NCBI GenBank assembly: GCA_036365515.1
Contig: CM070875.1
Coordinates: 7,902,501-7,966,500, forward strand
DNA from: Torymus aiolomorphi
Taxonomy: Eukaryota > Arthropoda > Insecta > Hymenoptera > Torymidae
Direction: 5' to 3'
Length of the DNA: 64,000 nt
Shown piece after piece: positions 1 to 11,050 of this stretch; position 1 is the first letter of the stretch; each line of letters opens with the position of its first letter. The notes beneath the pieces were generated by a model. That model searched no databases. It had not been told where the DNA came from and worked only from the letters and a program-made list of their open reading frames with translations. The position numbers and the translations under genes are program-made.

Positions 1-229
1 ATATTAATAGACCTATTTGCTTTATCGCATTATGTATTGAATAAATTTCATACAAAACAGTTTATAGAAATTTATAAGTTTTTAAATTACTTCAAGAAGA
101 TGTTGAATCTGATTAAAGCTCCTTATATCTTGCATATCAACATAATAGTTTCAATATAAATCTTTAAGCCCACAGCTCTCAGGATGAAAGTATTTAAATT
201 TGTTTTTAGGCTAGCTTAATTTGGTTCAG
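1..229. other. AT-rich upstream stretch
   Basis: This is probably intron of the serine protease gene that follows: a splice acceptor ends at 229, and no signal peptide or activation-site exon (IVGG-type) can be read here. The missing 5' exons should lie left of the window. Confidence 0.4.
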
Positions 230-1236
230 AATAAACGACATCTGCGGCGCAGCTATTATACATCGATCTTGGATTATAACTGCAGCACACTGTGTCAAGT
301 AAGCTTTCATTTAATTTTTATAATTACATTAAGTATTTCTATATAATAGAACTTCTTACAAAAAATTAAATTAATCTCTTCATTGCAAAATAGAAATAAA
401 TCGCATTTATCAGTAAGAACTGGCAGCGGATCAAGAAAAATTTCAGGTAAAGAACACACAGTTGAGAAAATTATAATGCATGCGGATTTTGATATCCACG
501 CCAGAAGCAATAACGACATTGCTTTAATCATGGTAATTAGATATGTTTATTTTACTTATGAATTGCTTAGAAAGGATTTATTATAGATACAATATCACTA
601 TTCATGACAATGTTAGTATTTCCATGTGTGTAATAATAGTTTTATACAAGTTCGAAACTTGTTAAATAAATTTCAGTACAAAATTTAATTTTTGATTAAG
701 AACTAAGAACTTGTGACTAATACGAATATTTTCATTATATTTTTCATCCAGCTTGCACAGCCTATTCAATTTAATAATAAACAACAATCTATAGAACTTG
801 CAAAACCACACGATATTCCCAAAGAAGGTGAATTGATGCGGATTTCTGGTTTTGGAAGGGTAGGGGTAAGTTCTTATCCCCGACAGAGAAAGGTTTTCTT
901 TTTTCTAGAATTTCTTTAATTAATTTAATTAACTATTTTCAGCTAAATCTGAGGAAAAGTGATGTTTTGATGGCTGCATACGTACCTGTAGTGAAGCAAG
1001 AAAATTGTGAAAGATTTTTCAGGTCAGATCCCATAACCGATAATATGTTTTGTGCGGGCAGTGGAAACGCTGGTGTGTGCCATGGTGATTCTGGTGGACC
1101 TGGTGTTATTCATGGTAAACTCTACGGAATCATTTCCACTTCTACAAATTGTGAATTGGGAATATTTCCTGGAGTGTACACAAGGGTGCACAAATACTAT
1201 GATTGGATTGTAGAAAAAACTGGACTTATATTCTAA
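230..1236 (+). CDS. trypsin-fold serine protease, 3' part (four exons)
   Basis: Secreted S1-family endopeptidase, 5'-truncated by the window edge. Exons read 230-298, 394-532, 752-865 and 943-1236. All joins are GT-AG and the reading frame is kept across every junction. Exon 1 gives ICGAAIIHRSWIITAAHCV with the catalytic His (TAAHC). Exon 2 gives NNDIAL with the catalytic Asp. Exon 4 gives CHGDSGGPG with the catalytic Ser and ends PGVYTRVHKYYDWIVEKTGLIF, the normal family C-terminus. Six residues before the Ser, where trypsin has Asp189, there is Gly (GVCHGDSGG), so cleavage after Lys/Arg is unlikely and chymotrypsin- or elastase-like preference is inferred. Cysteines flank the active-site loops as usual. 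A polyadenylation signal AATAAA lies at 1286-1291. The gene is probably functional in digestion, venom or immunity; which one cannot be told from the sequence. Confidence 0.88.
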
Positions 1237-1791
1237 TATTTATAAACTTAACTTAGTATAAAAAATACTTGTTTTATGTGATAAAAATAAAATTTTGAAT
1301 ATAATGAAAAAATTAAGCTTGATTTTTATTTAATTTATTTAATACCAGAGTAAAGTACAATAACTTATAACAATTTGTAACTATTATACATATCTTACAT
1401 TACAAGTAATCCAGCAGAGGAAAATTTCCTGTTCGCTGGTCCGGCATACTTAAATTAACTTAACTTAGAATTAATTTGGTTAGTAATTACAATTTGTGTA
1501 GTATAGCTATGAGAGTTGCTACTGCTTAAATATTCCTAGGAATATTTAGCAGAGCCCACTCCCAATTTTTGTTATTGGTTTACAATTAATATTTAAATAT
1601 AACAATATTTAACGATTAATACTCTGTTATTTAACAATTTATATATATTTTTCCTATCTATAAATATAAATTTTTTTCATATAAAATAATTTAAATTCTG
1701 ACTTTTTGCTATATTAATTATACTTGTCGACAATCTATTTGTCTGAGGATAATTGGTTTTCTAATAAAAATTATAAATTTATTTTGTTGTT
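1237..1791. other. AT-rich intergenic stretch
   Basis: No coding potential seen. It holds a perfect 20-bp palindrome AAATATTCCTAGGAATATTT at 1528-1547. The 3' untranslated end of the LINE on the minus strand may extend into it, but no clear poly(T) or target duplication marks the end. Confidence 0.4.
1286..1291 (+). terminator. polyadenylation signal AATAAA
   Basis: AATAAA 50 bases after the protease stop codon, in an A/T-rich 3' UTR. Confidence 0.6.
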
Positions 1792-4085
1792 TCAGCTGCT
1801 TTCTCTTACCCATTGTTTTAGTTTTAGTTTTCTGCTGTGTTTGATTCTAATTGTTTTTAATTCATTCGGTAGATTATTGAATTGTGTTATTGATCTAATA
1901 TAACTGTTTTTAATACTAATGGTGAAATATCTTCTTGGAATCTGTATCCTTTTTTTCTTAGTGGAGCTATTGAAGTTTATATATGCTGTCTGTAAGTCTT
2001 CGTAATGATACAATAGTGATTCATAAGTAAAGATTTGATCTATGCTCATAGGATTTTTTTCGACTGTAAATTTGTTTTTATTGATTATTTTAAGTAATCT
2101 GCTCTGCAGTCTAATAAGCAAGTTTTTACTGTTAGAATACGCTCCTCCCCATGCTGTTATTCAATATGAAATAATGCTGTGAAAGAGGGCGTAATATATC
2201 ATTCTTAGGGTATCAGTATTCATGAGTTTAGATAGCTATAGAATACGAAAATGAGATGTTTAGTTTTGTTGTATATGTATTCGATGTGCTCGTTCGATCT
2301 CATGTAACTATCGAAAATTATGCCTAAATATTTGGTACTGTCCACTCTTTCAATTTGTGTGCCTTGTATATTTATGTCTAAATTTTTAGGTGTGCTGTCT
2401 ACTTGATTCCCAAATTCAATGTATACTGTTTTGTCCGTATTTAAAGAAAGCTTATTAAGAGCTAACCATGTTGATATTTTGTGCAGTGTTTCGTTCATTT
2501 TGGTTTCGACTTCTTTCCATGTTTTGGCTGAGGTTACTACTGCTGTATCATCTACGTATGCGAGTATGTTATCTTCAGGGATATCTAGTAGTAGATCGTT
2601 GATATATAGTAAGAAGAGTAGAGGTCCCAGAATTGTTCCTTGTGGAACACCCATGTTGACGGATTCGAGATGACTGATTGTGTTATTTAATTTTACTTTT
2701 TGCAGTCTATTTCTTAGATAATTTTTATTAGATTATGTGTACTTCCTCTAATACCCTAATTGTATAGTTTATCTAGTAGTATTTGATGGTTTACAGTATC
2801 AAAAGCTTTTGCGAGTCTAAGAAAATTATGGCGATTGGTGTACTCTTATCTAACTTCTCATACATTACAGTTGATATTAGTATTAGCGCATCTTTTGTAT
2901 TATTATTTTTCCTGAAGCCATACTTATTTTTGACAAGTATGTCGCATTTATTGATAAAAGTAATTATTCTTTTGTGTATTATTTTTTCTAGAACTTTTGC
3001 TAAATTAGTGGCAATGTGTTTTTCTTTTGATTTATGTATAGGTATAACTTCAGCTAATTTCAAGGCATCTGGCCAGATGGCTTTATCTATATAGAGGTTG
3101 TAAATGTGGGTTAGAGGGTCTACTAAATGTTCTACTAGGGTTTTTAATGTTTTAGTGTTGATATTATCAACTCCCCCATTTTTGTTTACCATACTGTTGA
3201 TGATATTTTCGATTTCGTGATCGTTTGTTGGCTCAAAGAAAATACTTTTGCAGTTCATTGTAGGGAGTTTAATTTCCTCATTTATCGGAGGTCTTATTTT
3301 GTCACTTAGCTTTTTGCCAATGTTACCAAAAAATGTGTTCAAGTGCTCAGCAATTTTTTTAGGATCTCATATTTTCTTATTGTTATCTATTATGTAGTTA
3401 ATGTTATTTTTCTTTTTACAATTTTTACCAATTTTTTGATTTATCACATTCCACATACTCTTGATATTATTCATGCTGAATTCGATTAGTTTTTTATCAT
3501 ACGACTCCTTTGCTTTATTTATAATATTCTTGAGGATATTTGTAAATTTCTTATACTCTTCTCTTTTTCTAGTACTACTAGGGTCTTTTTTCCATAATTT
3601 ATATAGTTTTTCTTTGGTATTACATGATATCATAATTGCCTTTGTTATCCAATCTTTCCTTGGTTTCATGTTGTTAGTTTTGTTAGTTTTTCTGGTATAT
3701 TCAGCTTTGCTTAGACATATTTTTATTTTATCAATAAGGTTATTTAAAGCAATATTCGGATCATTTATTTGTATCAGTTCACTCCAATTTATTGTAGAAG
3801 TATCTGTCCTGAGTTTATTGTAATTTATGCGATTTATAGTATGTATATTTTCAGTTCTTCTTATCTTATTTAATGACATAAAAAGTGGGAAATGGTCTGT
3901 TAGTGGTATACGGAATGTAAATGTTTTATAGTCTAATTTTATCTAGTTTAATAAAAATATTGTCTATGCATGTTCCAGAGTTACCTGTTTATCAGATGGT
4001 CTGGTAATATTACAAAAGCCTGGACAGTAACCATGTTCTAAGCGTATATGTAAAAATTCCTGATTGAGTGTATCTTGATTTGAAA
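1792..4085 (-). pseudogene. decayed non-LTR retrotransposon (LINE), endonuclease end plus reverse transcriptase
   Basis: Minus-strand remnant of a Jockey/CR1-like LINE ORF2, broken into several frames. From 5' to 3' on the minus strand: the end of the endonuclease domain (about 4085-3880, containing IPLTDHFPLF, the SDH-type motif); a linker of 170 aa (3879-3367); the reverse transcriptase N-part (3342-2791) with the GGVDNINTK and AEVIPIHKS blocks; the core (2654-2220) with MGVPQGTILGPLLFLLYIND and the catalytic YVDDT box; and the C-terminal part (2121-1792). Frameshifts or deletions separate these pieces: the expected NYRPIS block is lost after KEKHIATN, and an in-frame stop interrupts the segment SIISY*ITAWGGAY near 2150. 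The element is dead. The clade is inferred only from motif style. Confidence 0.85.
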
Positions 4086-4097
4086 TGTCAAAGTTTT

Positions 4098-5781
4098 TTT
4101 AGATTTTGCTTACACAGTTGGGGTCAATAGTCTATTTTTGTCAAAATCGATTTTTTTATAGCTATTTTTTAATTTTACAAATTTTAATTTTCCATTTTTT
4201 TAATATTTAGAACTAATATTGTTTATATATTATGAATTATCTGTATGCAGGATAAAATTCTCTACAATTTATATATATTATATTTAGTCACAAGTTATTA
4301 ATGAAAACGTAATTTTTTGAAAATAGGTTATATTTTCAAATTAAAAAAAGACATTATGAATATTTTTTTGGTCATAGAGAATATGGAGTACTATAACTTG
4401 CTAAATTTTTATGTTTTTTTTGGAGAAAAAAATAATTTATAAAAAAAAAGTGATTTTCATTCCCGTTGTATAACTAGAGGAAAATTGACTTAATCGCTTT
4501 AAAATTAATTGTACGATTTTGGATACCTTTCAAATGAGTTCTTTGGGTCAATAAATTTCTGAGATATTTCAGGTTAACATTTTTTTAAGGTTTTTTTCAA
4601 ATCGTAATATCTCTAGAACGGCTCGATGTATCATCTTGAAATTTATAGAAAATTTAGAGAAATTTATAGAAAATATAGACAATATGTGCGCAAAATTTTA
4701 TCAATATTAGTTGATTATTTTTGGAGATATGTGACATTGAAAAATGATTTTTTTTTGTCGCACGATGAAGGGAGTAATTGACTTAATCGCTTTGATCACA
4801 TTTTTTATTCGAGAATTAATTAATGATAAATCATTTTTTGCTAAATTGTTGAGAGTATTAATAAAATATTCATCATTCTGTTAACGCATTATTGTTTTCA
4901 ATGGATAATATTTGAATTCTTCCCATAAAATGTTATAAAAAAATGCTAAGTTCTGTCGTAGTTGGTGTAACAAAACTTGGCCGATCCATTACTGTTGGTA
5001 ATTGATATAAGTCTCCTACTAATATGACTGATAATCCTCCAAAACTCTGATTAACACCAAAAATTTGTCGCAATCTAGTATCAATGCGAGTGAACATATT
5101 CGATCCTACCATAGAAGTTTCATCTATTATTAATAATTTTAAATGATATAAATTTTCTTTTTTAGTATTTGCTATATCTGCTGATAATTCAGGCATTTGT
5201 TTGTTAAATTGAGTAAAGGGTAAAGTCAAAGCTGTATGACATGTTACTCCTCCAATCAAAAAAGCAGCTTTTCATGAAGGTGCGCATAATAATATTTTTA
5301 ATTTGTCTGTATTTTCTCCGGGAATTTCATTAAGGTGAATAGATAGCAATTGATAAATTATATTAATTACTGTACTTTTCCCAACTCCAGACGAATCACA
5401 CTTAAAAATATTTTTAAAGGTAATTTATTGGTTTTATAACAGTGCCAATTTGATAACAAAAAAAATCGTACATGGGTCGAACCCTCCCAGAGTTTGATAG
5501 ATTAACCGTCTAGTGCAGAAGCCACAGCAGCAAGAGACAAGAATAAAACAGAGAAGAAGCTGTCCAGATCAATTGATGCGCTATCGCTTGTCCGGCCTTT
5601 TTGTTTCGCAAAATGAGTTGGTCTTCATCGGGTTATTTATATTTTTCGAAGAAAATGAAATGAGAGCCGTTGTATTTTAAACATTAATAAATAAACATAT
5701 TTTATATTTGAACAATATACTATGCATATAGGACCGATAAATTAATTTGGAGGAAGCTACGTGCCAATGAATTGGCAGCGG
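4098..5781 (+). mobile_element. Helentron/HINE-like repeat, copy A (left end missing)
   Basis: Bases 4098-4900 match the body of copy D (from about 47856) in order and orientation: the block beginning GATTTTGCTT, the 'ATATTTAGAAC' block and the recurring 'ATAAATTTCWGAGATATTT' and 'CTCGAGAACGGCTC'-type blocks. The right end is GAGGAAGC (5750-5757) followed by the hairpin TGCCAATGAATTGGCA (5762-5777) and GCGG, then a T-run. The outer-left GCTTCCTC end is absent, so this copy is truncated against the LINE. A helicase remnant lies inside on the opposite strand. Confidence 0.6.
4933..5405 (-). pseudogene. Pif1-type helicase remnant (Helitron family)
   Basis: Minus-strand reading contains a Walker A motif, CDSSGVGKSTVIN (codons around 5371-5400), then QLLSIHLNEIPGENTDKLKI and LLCAPS, an in-frame TGA (5272-5274), KAAFLIGGVTCHTALTLPF, Walker B LLIIDETSMV and motif III FGGLSVILVGDLYQLPTV. 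This order is that of Pif1-like DNA helicases, and insect genomic copies of this kind usually come from the RepHel protein of Helitron or Helentron elements. Only the first third of a helicase remains and no Rep domain is visible. The stop codon makes it a pseudogene. It could be an old host PIF1 pseudogene, but the repeat context favours a Helitron origin. Confidence 0.75.
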
Positions 5782-6251
5782 GTTTTTCCTCTATAGGAAC
5801 AAAAGGATTCTATTTGCTATCAATAGACCTTTCTGTGCGTGTGTTCGAATGGAATTTCATCATTTGTGCAATTCTCTCATCGCCTTTTCGAATGAGCTCT
5901 GAAACTGGAAAACGCTCCTTCCAGGTACAAGCTGCTCATCTCTGGAATTCCCTGCCTGTTGAGATTCGAAATCTTTCCTCTCTCAGCAGATTCAAAGCGG
6001 CAGACACTTCCTTGCACTCCATTAATGACTGTTAATTCGTTAATTGTATCGTCCCATATATTATCTATAGTTTTAATAGTATGAATGTATTGAAGGGGCG
6101 ACTGCGAAGGATGTGTGAGCCGTGTGTTTGAATGAGGGTTTTTATTCTTTTTTTACAAAGTCCGTGAATTATGCGGCAGATCCGATCGGGCGACTGTCTC
6201 TTTCGCGGCCAACACGGGGATCATGCCCCCCGCGCGACAACGGACATTTTT
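5782..6251 (+). pseudogene. LINE 3' tail (reverse transcriptase C-terminus)
   Basis: Bases 5883-6035 read FRMSSETGKRSFQVQAAHLW and then NSLPVEIRNLSSLSRFKAA, the typical C-terminal tail of CR1/L2-like reverse transcriptases (the 'LWNSLP' block). A stop follows at 6033-6035. Bases 6036-6250 are moderately GC-rich, non-coding and plausibly its 3' UTR. It is wedged exactly between the right end of repeat copy A and the left end of copy B. No catalytic domain is present. Confidence 0.65.
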
Positions 6252-6372
6252 GCTTCCTCATAGAGGAAGCTTTGTAATAGTAAAATTTTAATTTTCTTTA
6301 AATTGCTCTAAAACATGAATAAAGGTGTTAGAAGTTTGTGTCACATGATTTTAGAAAATGTCTGTATGGATG

Positions 6373-6405
<33 letters not shown>

Positions 6406-8353
6406 ACCGCTTTATTTTCGGATCTACGCGGTCGATTTTAACCGGAAGGGTCTCATTTTTTTTGTTTTTTGATTCTGAATTCGGGAAAAAAATAATTTTG
6501 TAGGACTAACTGATTCGTTTTTGTTTTATGTCGAATTTTTCATTTTCGAAAAATTTATTTTTGATTTTTTTTAATGATTGGATTTAAATTTTATAATCGG
6601 ATGGGTAGCGTTCGAAAGAGCATAAAAACCTATATTTAAAAAAAAAAAATTCTCTAACTATCACGGTTATTTTGTTATTAACAAAAACGTGTTTTTTTAA
6701 AATGCTTATAACTCCCAAACTAAATGGTCAATTTTTTTGAGAAAAATCATGATAATGGAGATTATGAATAGCTATAATCTGTATAAAATTGAATCCATTC
6801 TGTTGGTTAGTTTTTGAGAAAAAAATGAAAAAATGAAAAAAACGTGTTTTAGGTGGTGAAAATTTACGGGAGTAAAATTGTGTTAATCGCTTCAAAATTC
6901 CTTGTAGAGGTAGATTTTTGGTTGCCACCTGCATCTTTTTTTGGGATAGATGATTGGTTCATAAATTTCAGAGATTTTTGAGGTTAAAATTTTTGTAACC
7001 TCTTTTTCGAATCCTAATTTCTCGAGAACGGCTTTATGTATCAGAATGGGATAGGTAGCATTTAAAAGAGAATTAAAATACCTATATTTTCTAAAAAAAA
7101 GTTGCTAGCTATCACGGTTCATTGGTTATTAACAAAAACGTAAAATATGAAAAATGAAAAAAATGAGTTTTGTATGTCCAACGATTCCGAAGGGAAAATT
7201 GTCGTAATTTCTTCAAAATTCCTTGTGGAGGTAGATTTTGGATAGCTCTTGGTCGAGTTCTTTGGGGAAAATAATTGGTTCATAAATTTCAGAGATATTT
7301 AAGATTAAAATTTTTTAAACTTTTTTTTAAATCGTAATTTCTCGAGAACGGTTCTATGAATCAGCTACAGATTTCTAGACAATTTTGTATGTGATATAGA
7401 TATTATGCATGTGAATTTTCATCAAGATTGTACGATTACTTTTTGATATTCAAAATTTTCCTATTTTACAAAGTTATTTTATTTGTCGCCTGATAACTAG
7501 AGAAAACTTGTTTTAATTTTTTTTTAATTTAGCGGAGATGTAGAGTGTATATTATTTATTATATGCGTTTTTAGAGTAAAAGAATTCGTTTATGAATTTC
7601 AGAGATATTCGAGGTTAAAACTGATTTAGCCTTCTTTTCAAATCGTAATATTTTGGATATATCTATACTAGAAAATGGAAATAACACGTGCTATGCGTGC
7701 GTGTTGTTCACTTGCTTTTGTTTTTTATTGAGGGTAATTTACAGCGCGATCAAATTTTAACCACTTATACTCATTGAAGAATATATTTGGTTGAAATTTC
7801 AAAAGATTGTCTTTATTTTTTACTCAAAATATCGAAATTTTTTGTATAGAACATTGATTGGGAAAAAGTTTGCATTTTACTTGTAGAATATGACAGTATT
7901 TTTGTTGTAACCTTTTTGGAAAGTCTCTTGACTGATTGACTTGATTGGTGACTTTATAATAAACATTCATATGTGTAATAAACGAATATATGTAATACAG
8001 AGTTTGGTAATTTGTTCGAATTTATTTTTAAGTTTTCAAAATATTATGGATTTAAAATATTACCCAAAGTTGCCCAATAAAATCGAACTATTACGACGAA
8101 AGATATTTGAGGTTTAAAATAAAACTAATTGAACATGTGATAATATTTTTAAAAAATTGATTTATAAAAATATCGGGTTGTCGCACGAGAAAAAGAGTAA
8201 CAAGAATGAATTTTCGAAAAATATATATTAATTTATTACGAATATTCATAAAGAAAATTGGGTATGATACAATTAATTATTGTTATAAAAAATAAAAAAA
8301 AATGAATAAATAGATTATTTTGAGGAAGCTAAGTGCCAATGTATTGGCAGCGG
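6252..8353 (+). mobile_element. Helentron/HINE-like repeat, copy B (full length)
   Basis: Left end is GCTTCCTCATAGAGGAAGC (6252-6270), itself a hairpin. A conserved leader AGAAAATGTCTGTATGGATG and a (GT)n tract (6371-6394) follow. The body is AT-rich and non-coding, with internally repeated blocks such as 'ATAAATTTCAGAGATATTT..AGGTTAAAA' and 'TTTCTCGAGAACGGCT'. The right end is GAGGAAGC, then hairpin TGCCAATGTATTGGCA, then GCGG and a T-run (8322-8359). Length 2.1 kb, near that of copy D (2.17 kb). The plan of subterminal inverted repeat, microsatellite near one end and stem-loop at the other matches HINE/DINE-1 elements; this class assignment is inference. Confidence 0.65.
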
Positions 8354-8892
8354 TTTTTTATTATTGAAGCTGATGGTAGTTTTGATTAATGTTTTGTTAT
8401 GAACAGCTGATGGCCATCCTACCCAGGTTGGACATTTTGGATTAAATCTTCAATCTTCAGATCGTGCGTTGTCGCTGTTAATGGGCTGCACCGCTCTGAT
8501 TATATAGCGGAAACCCGAGCAAGACGGAACACCTGGTCAAGAAAAAACACCAAATTTTCTTTGATATTACAATTGATAGCGCTAAAAACCTTGTGTGTGG
8601 ACATTAATAGATAACACCATTGTTGACTACATAACAGTGTAAATTAGGCGCCCGCGCTGATCAAGTTCAAAACATAGACGAAATTCTTTTTGAGCGTCGA
8701 TTCTTACGATTTCATCAACAAAAGTAAACGTGTTTATTTTGGGTTTTAGATGCGCGATTTAGTTCAAACTTTGTAAGAATATTATATTTCATTTATATTT
8801 AAAGAAGTCCCTGTTATAATTGAGTCATTCATTGTACTGCATAATTATTTTTAACAAATGTTAAAAAGTATTAGTGCCGAGCAAGATGATGC
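8354..8892. other. non-coding stretch
   Basis: No gene recognised. A segment near 8517-8540 (GCAAGACGGAACACC) resembles the terminal repeat of the small MITE that follows, so older copies may be present. Confidence 0.3.
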
Positions 8893-9046
8893 GAACAAGA
8901 TGGAACACTTCGCTCGTAATAATTTGTTTTATTTTTCGTTTCTTATATTTTCTATTGTATATTACAATAATAAATTCAATTTTTGCACAGAACGCGACGT
9001 TATTTATGACTTCTGCAAAAATTAAAAAGGTGTTCCATCTTGTTCT
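8893..9046. mobile_element. small MITE, 16-bp terminal inverted repeats
   Basis: GAACAAGATGGAACAC at 8893-8908 and its exact reverse complement at 9031-9046 bound a 154-bp AT-rich insert without coding potential. The open frames on both strands across it are by-products of the palindromic ends. Confidence 0.6.
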
Positions 9047-9147
9047 CATATTGCAAGGTAAGAAACGATACAGTATAATAATAGACGAGTATTTTAAGTA
9101 CAGGGAAACAAATTTTTTAACAAAATTTCAGTACCAATAAAATAGAT

Positions 9148-9518
9148 GTCGTCAATTTGAAAAATGATTTAACAAATTATCTCTATCTTTTTCATTTTTT
9201 CTCCGATTTTAATTAATTGGAAAGTGGCTCATTGTCATCTTTGTATGATTTCATTAGGAGGTATCGTAGGACAATAGTACAATTTTCAAAACCTGAAAAG
9301 TTACAAGCAATTGTTCAACTGAACTTAACGAATTCATATTAGATTCGTACAAAACTTGATAAACAATTGCCTTTTTCATGCGAAAAAAAATTTAATTTGT
9401 GCCACGATACCTCGTAATGACACCTAACAAAGATGAAAATGAACCTTTCCAAATTAAAATCGGAGCAAACATGAGAAAGATAGAGATGATTTGTTGCATA
9501 ATTTTTCAAATTGACGAT
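9148..9518. mobile_element. fold-back repeat with ~120-bp arms
   Basis: The left arm (9148-9270) contains GTCAATTTGAAAAATGATTT, TCTCTATCTTTTTCAT and GGTATCGTAGGACAA. The right arm (9398-9518) repeats these in reverse complement, with about 80% match by eye. The spacer is about 130 bp and no coding potential is seen. Probably an old palindromic MITE. Confidence 0.6.
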
Positions 9519-9639
9519 TGAAAAATACGACTCTATAGCGATGATAAAAAATTTTCAGATATTAGACACCATATTACCAAATTAACGACAATTTGAAAAT
9601 AACCCCTCATCTGGACCGACTATGGCCCATTTAAAATGA

Positions 9640-11050
9640 AGATTCAAAGATCAGGTGTATTACACATGGATGATGGATCAATACGAAAATTTTTGAACTT
9701 TCGATTTCGTCTTGCCTGCTGAACGTCGAAGTAACACATATCACCTTCCTCGTACCGAAGACCCCATACTCCAACACTCGACTTTTACTCCTGCCTCCAC
9801 TACCCCCCGCAGCTCTCTCCCACACATCTACACTTACACCTTTCCATCACCGCTCACGCACGGGCGCGCGACCCACATCCACGTCGCCGTCGTCGTCGTC
9901 GCGCGTGCATCCTCGATCGAGCGTCGAACCTGCACGCGCGAATCCGACCCCCCCCCCCCCCTCCCAGTTGTCTGGAGCAGTGTTGTGAACGGAGCCTGCG
10001 GGGGGGGGGGGGGTCGAGAGCGCAACGCGGATCAATACGCGACCCCCGCCGCCGCACGTGGACCGCGCGCGCGCAGCTTCCCCCGTCGCGAGGGATGAAC
10101 GCCCCTCGGATGCTGCTGGTGCTGCTCCTGCAGACAGTAACGCGCGGTCGCTCGCGCGTGTGCGGCTACTCGCTCCCGCAAGTCCGAGGGATATATACAT
10201 ATAGATACCTTGAACCACGTTACCGAGGGCGCCAAGTATACACGTCGTGTGGCCCTGCAGCACCGGCGAGCTCCTCGGGGAGTGCGTTTGTCATCGAAAC
10301 GAGGCATATATACGGAGGAGGAGGACGAGAGAGGAAGGGAGAAGGCGAGGGCGCGGTGCCGCGGGTATAAGAGGTGAACGGCTGATGCTGCGGGGACGGG
10401 AACGCGCTGCGGTGCGTGTTTGAACCGGGGTTTGAGTACAACTTTTGCTGGGATAAAGGATATAAGTTTCTCGTGTGTCGCGAAGATGACTGCCAAAGGC
10501 ATCAGCGGGTAAAACTTCGTATCGAACTTATTACGCTCGAGACGGATGCTGTGGACTTAATCTCGTCGCGTTGCAAAGCCGGGCGAACAAACGATACTTA
10601 AGTCGCCGTCCGAGACTCTGTATCACTCGCCTCCTCGCGCTACTGGCTGAACGAAGAAGAAGTAGCAGCAACGACGCAGCACTCTGAGAGAAGCTCTGAC
10701 TTCTTCTCTTTCTCTCTCTCGTTCTTCAGTACCCAAACAAACGTAACTCGATCCCGCATCATTGCCGACAGCGGCACGACGAGGTGTCGACGCAGGGCAA
10801 AGGGGAGCGAAAGGGAGAGAGAGAAAAAGAGAAGGAGCGAAAGGGAGGATATCGAGCGAGCGCGGAAGATGAGAATAGAATCGTCCTGAATACAGAGGTG
10901 CCAAGGGAAGACGAGAGCGCGGGGATGTCGCGCTGAATTGAAAGATCCGAGGATCAATTCGCGCCGCCGGGAGGAAGAGAGATAGAAGAGAAGAAGAGAG
11001 AACGAGGGCGGAGGAGAGGATGAGGTGAAGCACGGAAATAGCGTCTCAGG
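9640..11050 (+). other. GC-rich island 1 (skew switch), possible promoter/first exon
   Basis: CpG-rich DNA in an AT-rich setting. The left part (9720-9870) is C-rich with CCCCCC runs; the right part (10300-11040) is G/A-rich (GGAGGAGGAGGACGAGAG and similar). It holds C10+ and G10+ homopolymers (9950-10012), a TATAAGAG at 10366-10373 and a fair splice-donor context CAG|GTTAGT near 11049. This would fit a promoter with a 5' untranslated exon on the + strand, but no coding exon can be attached to it. Open frames on both strands here follow from high GC content. Confidence 0.45.

Noticed and set aside
2419..2673. Plus-strand frame over the LINE
   Set aside because: It is the antisense shadow of the reverse transcriptase core, which carries clear motifs on the minus strand.
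9712..11033. Several overlapping open frames of 60-156 aa on both strands in island 1
   Set aside because: GC-rich DNA lacks stop codons; the frames overlap each other, have simple composition and match no family.
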